A DNA stretch of 64,000 nucleotides from Gnetum montanum (Eukaryota > Streptophyta > Gnetopsida > Gnetales > Gnetaceae): contig MNCI01004512.1 in the NCBI GenBank assembly GCA_015680685.1, positions 147,958-211,957 on the forward strand, given 5' to 3'. The notes under the pieces are model-generated. The model saw nothing but the letters and a program-made list of their open reading frames with translations, did not search any database and had not been told where the DNA came from. Numbering within the stretch: position 1 is the stretch's first letter; each line of letters begins with the position of its first letter. The position numbers and the translations under genes are program-made. Shown piece by piece: positions 59,974-64,000 of this stretch.

Positions 59974-60137
59974 CACAAGAAATTTATATGCATAGATAAT
60001 TGGAAATGCACAATGCTGAAGAAAATGGCACAAGAAATTCACATGCATAGATAACTAGAAATGCACAATGCCGAAGCAAATGGCACAAGAATTCACATGC
60101 ATAAATAATTAAAAATGCACAATGTTGAAGCAAATGG
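59974..60137. repeat. 55-bp tandem repeat, 3 copies
   Basis: Units at 59974, 60029 and 60084, with AAATGCACAATGCTGAAG near the end of each. Confidence 0.92.
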
Positions 60138-60351
60138 AACTGACCTCTAGCCATTAATGCCTCGCATTAAACTTGATGTTCGAATTCTTCTTTCACACCA
60201 GCGCTCTACAACCATGGTGTATGCAACCTCTAAGTATTTGTGAAAGAGACTAGAACTGCAATCCTACTGTGATTCGTGGTGCGTTTGTTCTCCCATCAAA
60301 AACAAATTTATAGGCCATAGAATCAGTTACCATAAGAGACCCAATGCCAAC

Positions 60352-60634
60352 ATGATAAAAATGCGTTACGAGATATGGAGACCATCTTGATGCATTAGCT
60401 AACTTATAAAAACACGTTAGTAGATATAGTAGTTACCTTGATGAATTAACTAACGCATAAAATGCATTAGTGAATATGGTGGCCACCTTAATGCATTAAC
60501 TAATGTGTAAAACATGTTAGTAAATATAGTGGCCACCTTCATTCATTAATTAACACATAAAATGCATTAGTGAATATAGTGGTCACCTTCATGCATTAAC
60601 TAATGCATAAAATGTGTTAGTGGATAAGGCATGC
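60352..60634. repeat. 50-bp tandem repeat, 5 copies plus a partial
   Basis: Units at 60386, 60437, 60487, 60537 and 60587 (CTTCATGCATTAACTAATGC...); a diverged partial copy precedes at 60352. Confidence 0.9.
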
Positions 60635-60686
60635 TACACTTTCGAGTTGAACCCATAGTCAATACATGAATGATGACTTTCGCAAT

Positions 60687-60748
60687 AGTCACGATATTGG
60701 GGATTTTGAGAACTAGTCGCGATAGTGGAGATTTTGAGAACTAGTCCG
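60687..60748. repeat. Two copies of an about 31-bp unit
   Basis: GTCACGATATTGGGGATTTT...GAACTAG followed by GTCGCGATAGTGGAGATTTT...GAACTAG, immediately upstream of the SNARE pseudogene. Confidence 0.7.
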
Positions 60749-60753
60749 TGCAC

Positions 60754-61357
60754 GAATTGCAAGGCTACGTTGTTTACAAGGCTGAGGAAACGACCATATA
60801 GCAATGAGGCATTGCCTGGAAATCACTAAGAATATCAACGAAGATGCTTCCACAACACTTGTCGCTTTGCATCACCAAGGCGAGCAAATTACAAAGACTC
60901 GCAATGTTGCTGTTGATATGGATCACGATCTTTCTCGGAGGGTAAAGCTGCTTGGGAGTCTAGGTGGCATGTTGTCTAAGCCGTAGAGGCCTGAACAGGA
61001 TAGACCAATCAATGGTCCCGTAATTGCCTCAAATACTCCTTTTCAAAGAAGGGTAAAGCATATGGAACAATGGAACGAATTAGGGTTGAACAAGAACAAA
61101 AAGGAAAGGGCTTCTAATCAAAGCTATCAAGCTGTTGACACATTTGAATCTCAGATTGAGGTAGAAAAGGCAAAATAGGATGATGCACTGTTCAACTTGA
61201 GCAATGTTCTCGATCAATTGAAGGACACGACCATTTACATGGGAGTCAGATGGAAAGGTAAAATGTTACTCTTGATCATCTCAGTGATGATGTTACTGAA
61301 CTCAATCATCATGTGAAGGGATCCAATATGTGTGGCCATCGGTTGCTTGGAAAGTGA
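60754..61357 (+). pseudogene. SNAP25/SNAP33-type Qbc-SNARE retrocopy, 5' truncated
   Basis: Reads ELQGYVVYKAEETT, then after a frameshift CLEITKNINEDASTTLVALH, HQGEQITKTRNVAVDMDHDL and RRVKLLGSLGGMLSKP. Later come EVEKAK.DDALFNLSNVLDQ and, in a shifted frame, TLDHLSDDVTELNHHVKGSN and HRLLGK with a stop at 61355-61357. These follow plant SNAP33-like proteins from the first SNARE helix (AEETT..., LHQQGEQI.R....VDMD.DLSR.EK.L..LGGMFSKPWKP) through the second (DLSD.L..LK.MA, ..LDHL.DDVDELN.RVKGAN.R...LLGK). The parent is a t-SNARE for membrane fusion. Missing N-terminus, no intron-like gaps, two stops and at least two frameshifts indicate a dead processed copy. Confidence 0.8.
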
Positions 61358-61726
61358 ATAACTACAAAACAGGACTCATGGAATTGTTGTATTCTCTCAG
61401 TCATCGTGTGAAAGAGAAATTGCTTTGTTTGAGAAATAGTATGTTTATGCCCGTTTGAATTTGATTGCACATTCCATATTTTTGCCTAAATCTTCAGAAA
61501 ATCTATATCAAATGAGAAAATGCAGAGCCAATACCTAGTATGACCAGCCCCTAGAGAGGTGTTCGGCTATGTAGTGCCATCAGCAACTCGAATGAGGGCG
61601 AGTCAATGGAAAACCCTGACAAATTTCCCTTCATTCTCACCTCTGTTTGTTCACAAGATTAGAGTTTTTGAAACTATTCCAATTGGTTGTGTTGAAATTG
61701 ATGTTCTAAAGCCTGGTTTGTATGCA
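61358..61726. other. Unassigned stretch
   Basis: Between the SNARE retrocopy and the 72-bp repeats. It may be 3' flank of the retrocopy; no gene recognised. The open frame starting at 61559 runs into the repeats. Confidence 0.3.
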
Positions 61727-62125
61727 GCGTACTTTTGGCTTCCAAATAATTTTGTAAAGTTTTTGTTGTTGAAGACATTGGTTCAAACGCTGCATCAGCA
61801 TCCTCTTGGCTTTTGAACAATTTTGGAAAGTTCTAGTTTTCAAAAATGCTGGTTGCAACACTCTAGCAGCGTCCTCTTGGCTTTTGAATGATTTTGGAAA
61901 GTACTGGTTTTCAAAAGGCACTAGTTCAGACACTACACTAGTGTCCGCTTAGCTTCCAAACAAATTTTGGAAAGTTTCAATTTTCAAAGGATGTTTGTTT
62001 GGATTCTACAACATTATACTCTTGGCTTCCAAACAAATTTTGGAAAGTTTGATTTTCAAAGTGCACCGGCTTGGATGCTACAGCAGCATCCTCTTGCCTT
62101 CCAAGAAATTTTGGCAACTTCCTAA
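61727..62125. repeat. 72-bp tandem repeat, 5 copies plus a partial
   Basis: Units at 61727, 61798, 61869, 61941 and 62014, partial at 62086; core CCTCTTGGCTTTTGAA...TTTTGGAAAGT. Length 71-73 bp, so frames are kept only in part. Confidence 0.9.
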
Positions 62126-62379
62126 TTTGAACTAGCCATCATTTCAACTTCCTATAGGTAATGGAGTTGCATGGATAAACTCGCTAGTTAATATTTTTCA
62201 TTTACCAAGTTTCTACCTCAGCATCTAGGATCTCAATCATCTGCAATCATGGTGGAAAAGAGCAGCAATAGCAGCAGGAACCTAGAGCTCGAAGAGGCAA
62301 AAGTCATCCGCATCATATGAAGATTCCCATATCCATCTGCCGATGAAGAACCGCCGGCCACATATTCCGATTTCCATCT
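62126..62379. other. Unassigned flank
   Basis: No gene recognised; short frames on the minus strand only. Confidence 0.3.
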
Positions 62380-63792
62380 GTTACATACATACATATATAG
62401 AGATTTAGATTTTTGCATAAATATAGCCTTACATCAGGGTGCAGACATGGGGTGCCCTGAACGGAGTACAGAAATCCTGAGAAATCCTGAGAGTAACCAA
62501 GACATGCCGAGTAAAAGGAGCTATGCACTTGGACGCATACTCTTGTACAATCAATGTGAGGCTCTACCAAGGTGGTAGAACGGAGATGAGGACCTCTCGG
62601 CGGCCGAGAGAGAGTCGTTGTTTACAACGTTAGATAGATGACTTCGATATTGCAATGCTGGAGAGAAGGGAGATCTTTGTTTCAGAATTTCAAAGTTCCC
62701 ACCACTTAGAATCTGTTTGCCTCAAGAAAGATGCAAACTCTTTTGCAATTGCTAACTTTAAAATTTGCGGACTTTTCCAAATTGCAGGTACCTCTAACAA
62801 AAATTTCGATCTATTATATGCTATTTTCCGGGATATTTATAGGGTTGAAGGTAAGCAAAAAGGGGCGATTTTGAATGCTATGTGTTGCAGGCTTGCCTTG
62901 TTTTACTGACACCACTCGAGTCATTTATGACCGTTGGGCCTACAAGACCATTGCGATGCGAACTTGCCATGCAATAACTGTAATCCTACCACTCCGTAAT
63001 TGCACTGTCAGTGTTTGGGAATGTGGGCCAATGGTCCAATTAAGTGGAGTGCATTGATGTCACGCAATCACCTCTTTACCTTGCTGTGCTTTGTGACATA
63101 GCCTGCTTGGCATAGCGTAGCACTTTATCGTGCATCCTGCTATATGTCACATGCTTGCTACGCTACGTAGCATAGCATAGCGTAGCAACTTGCCTTAGTC
63201 ACGAGAGCTTTACTGATTTGCAAACCATTCTCCTACGATGCAAGTTTTGCAAACTTTGTTGACTTCGCCTTATGAATTGCCTTCTGTCTCTTCCGTAGGA
63301 TTGCTACACCTTGTTGCGCCATGTAGCTCAGCGTAGCGTACCAGCAGACATGGTGCGCCGCTTCCTAACAAAAAGGGACATTACTGCAAAACTCGAAATT
63401 GGGTGAGGGGAGTCGGTAGTGAAGTCATTGCCATGCTATGTTGTATGACGTTGCGTAGCATAGCACTTCGTTTCGCCATCGTCTTTTGAAGCTTGCTACA
63501 CTACATAGCGTAGTAAACTTCGTAACTAAGAAAACTTGCCAAACTATTTCTTACGCATCCAGGATGCTACCTCTGATTCTGCATGCTATTTCTGAGCAGG
63601 CTGCCGGTTGTTTAGGCTACTTGGGTGGGTGGGTAGGATGGTACAGAACCTATCCATGCTCAAAGTAGAAAAATTTCTGAACTGGTCGACTTGGACTCAG
63701 AACGTTCTTCTCCTGATGAACTGCCATAGTGTTGTGCGGACTTCAAGAGCCTCGTGAAGCAAGGATGACTCCACATTTCTTAGGGTGTTTCA
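62380..63792 (-). mobile_element. 3' LTR of element F
   Basis: On the minus strand it starts TGAAACACCCTA at 63792, right after a polypurine tract identical to A and B. A TATA box (CCTATAAATA) lies at about 62843-62834 on the minus strand, 950 bp in, comparable to A. U3 is full of GCTACGCTATGC/TAGCGTAGC words (63095-63190, 63310-63345, 63430-63520). The far edge near 62380 (ending GTAACA) is a guess from length. The element body lies beyond the window. Confidence 0.55.
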
Positions 63793-64000
63793 TTGGCCCC
63801 TCTTTGTCAACGTCTGGAGAATAGGCTCGATGGACATCAGCAAAGAATACGAAACACCGCAGCAGGCGAAATGCTAAGGTTGTCGCTTGGTGAGTGCTGA
63901 GACGTTGCTTGGCCGTGCTTGAGAGTGTTGCATTGGTTTTGTGATGGTTAAGGCACAGAGTAAAGATGATGTTTAGCTGAGTCCCTCATCGAAGTGCTCT
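63793..64000 (-). mobile_element. 3' end of the F body: polypurine tract and stem-loop
   Basis: On the minus strand AAAGAGGGGCCAA is at 63805-63793. Stem arms CTTTGCTGATGTC (63845-63833) and GACGTTGACAAAG (63814-63802) pair at 12 of 13 positions with three G-U pairs. Upstream GTGTTTCGTATT matches GTGTTTTATACT in A and B. Confidence 0.7.

Noticed and set aside
1-64000. tRNA, rRNA or other structured RNA genes
   Set aside because: No cloverleaf-like segment or rRNA-like stretch was recognised by eye; not a computed search.

Overview
The window looks like intergenic DNA from a large, repeat-rich plant genome, most likely a gymnosperm. It is AT-rich and contains no intact host gene. Almost all of it is nested, decayed Ty3/gypsy LTR retrotransposons. 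One family dominates: its pol has a second, archaeal-type RNase H between RNase H and integrase, which is characteristic of the plant Tat lineage. The one recognisable host-gene relic is a SNAP25/SNAP33-type SNARE retrocopy. The lineage call is inference; the element structures below are read from the sequence.

Layout. 1-7757: minus-strand element E (antisense-gene tail, protease, gag, leader, 5' LTR), with a solo LTR (5377-6243) in its leader. 7758-10600: tract of degenerate GTTCTAC repeats. 10640-13250 plus 21260-23195: a plus-strand gene lying antisense within minus-strand element D. It is split by element G (13327-21249, minus strand, gag-protease with only an integrase tail). 23800-24974 plus 43452-44800: D protease, linker and gag, split by element A (24975-43446, plus strand, 18.5 kb, both LTRs). 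44900-50180 plus 59089-59400: minus-strand element C (LTR, integrase, RNase H, RT), split inside RT by element B (50181-59083, plus strand, 8.9 kb, gag-protease only). 59500-62130: tandem repeats and the SNARE pseudogene. 62380-63792: 3' LTR of a further minus-strand element F, whose body runs off the right end.

The most interesting feature is inside A. Between protease and reverse transcriptase lies a 4.5-kb gene on the opposite strand to gag-pol. It has at least seven exons, six short introns (67-93 bp) with GT..AG ends, and reading phase kept across all six junctions. Its own TATA box may lie about 0.8 kb upstream. The first visible exons resemble an FCP1/NIF-type HAD phosphatase that has lost its catalytic aspartates; later exons are acidic and coiled-coil. 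The 3' exons are recognisable in the much more diverged elements D and E, so the antisense gene is an old, retained part of this lineage.

The cassette is bracketed by short TTAAACT-type repeat arrays. A third array follows integrase. Element B looks as if recombination between such arrays removed the cassette and all of pol, leaving a non-autonomous gag-protease element. Four elements (A, B, C, F) also share a stem-loop abutting the polypurine tract, with pairing kept despite sequence change. All reading frames carry nonsense codons, many of them C-to-T type, as expected of old, methylated copies.
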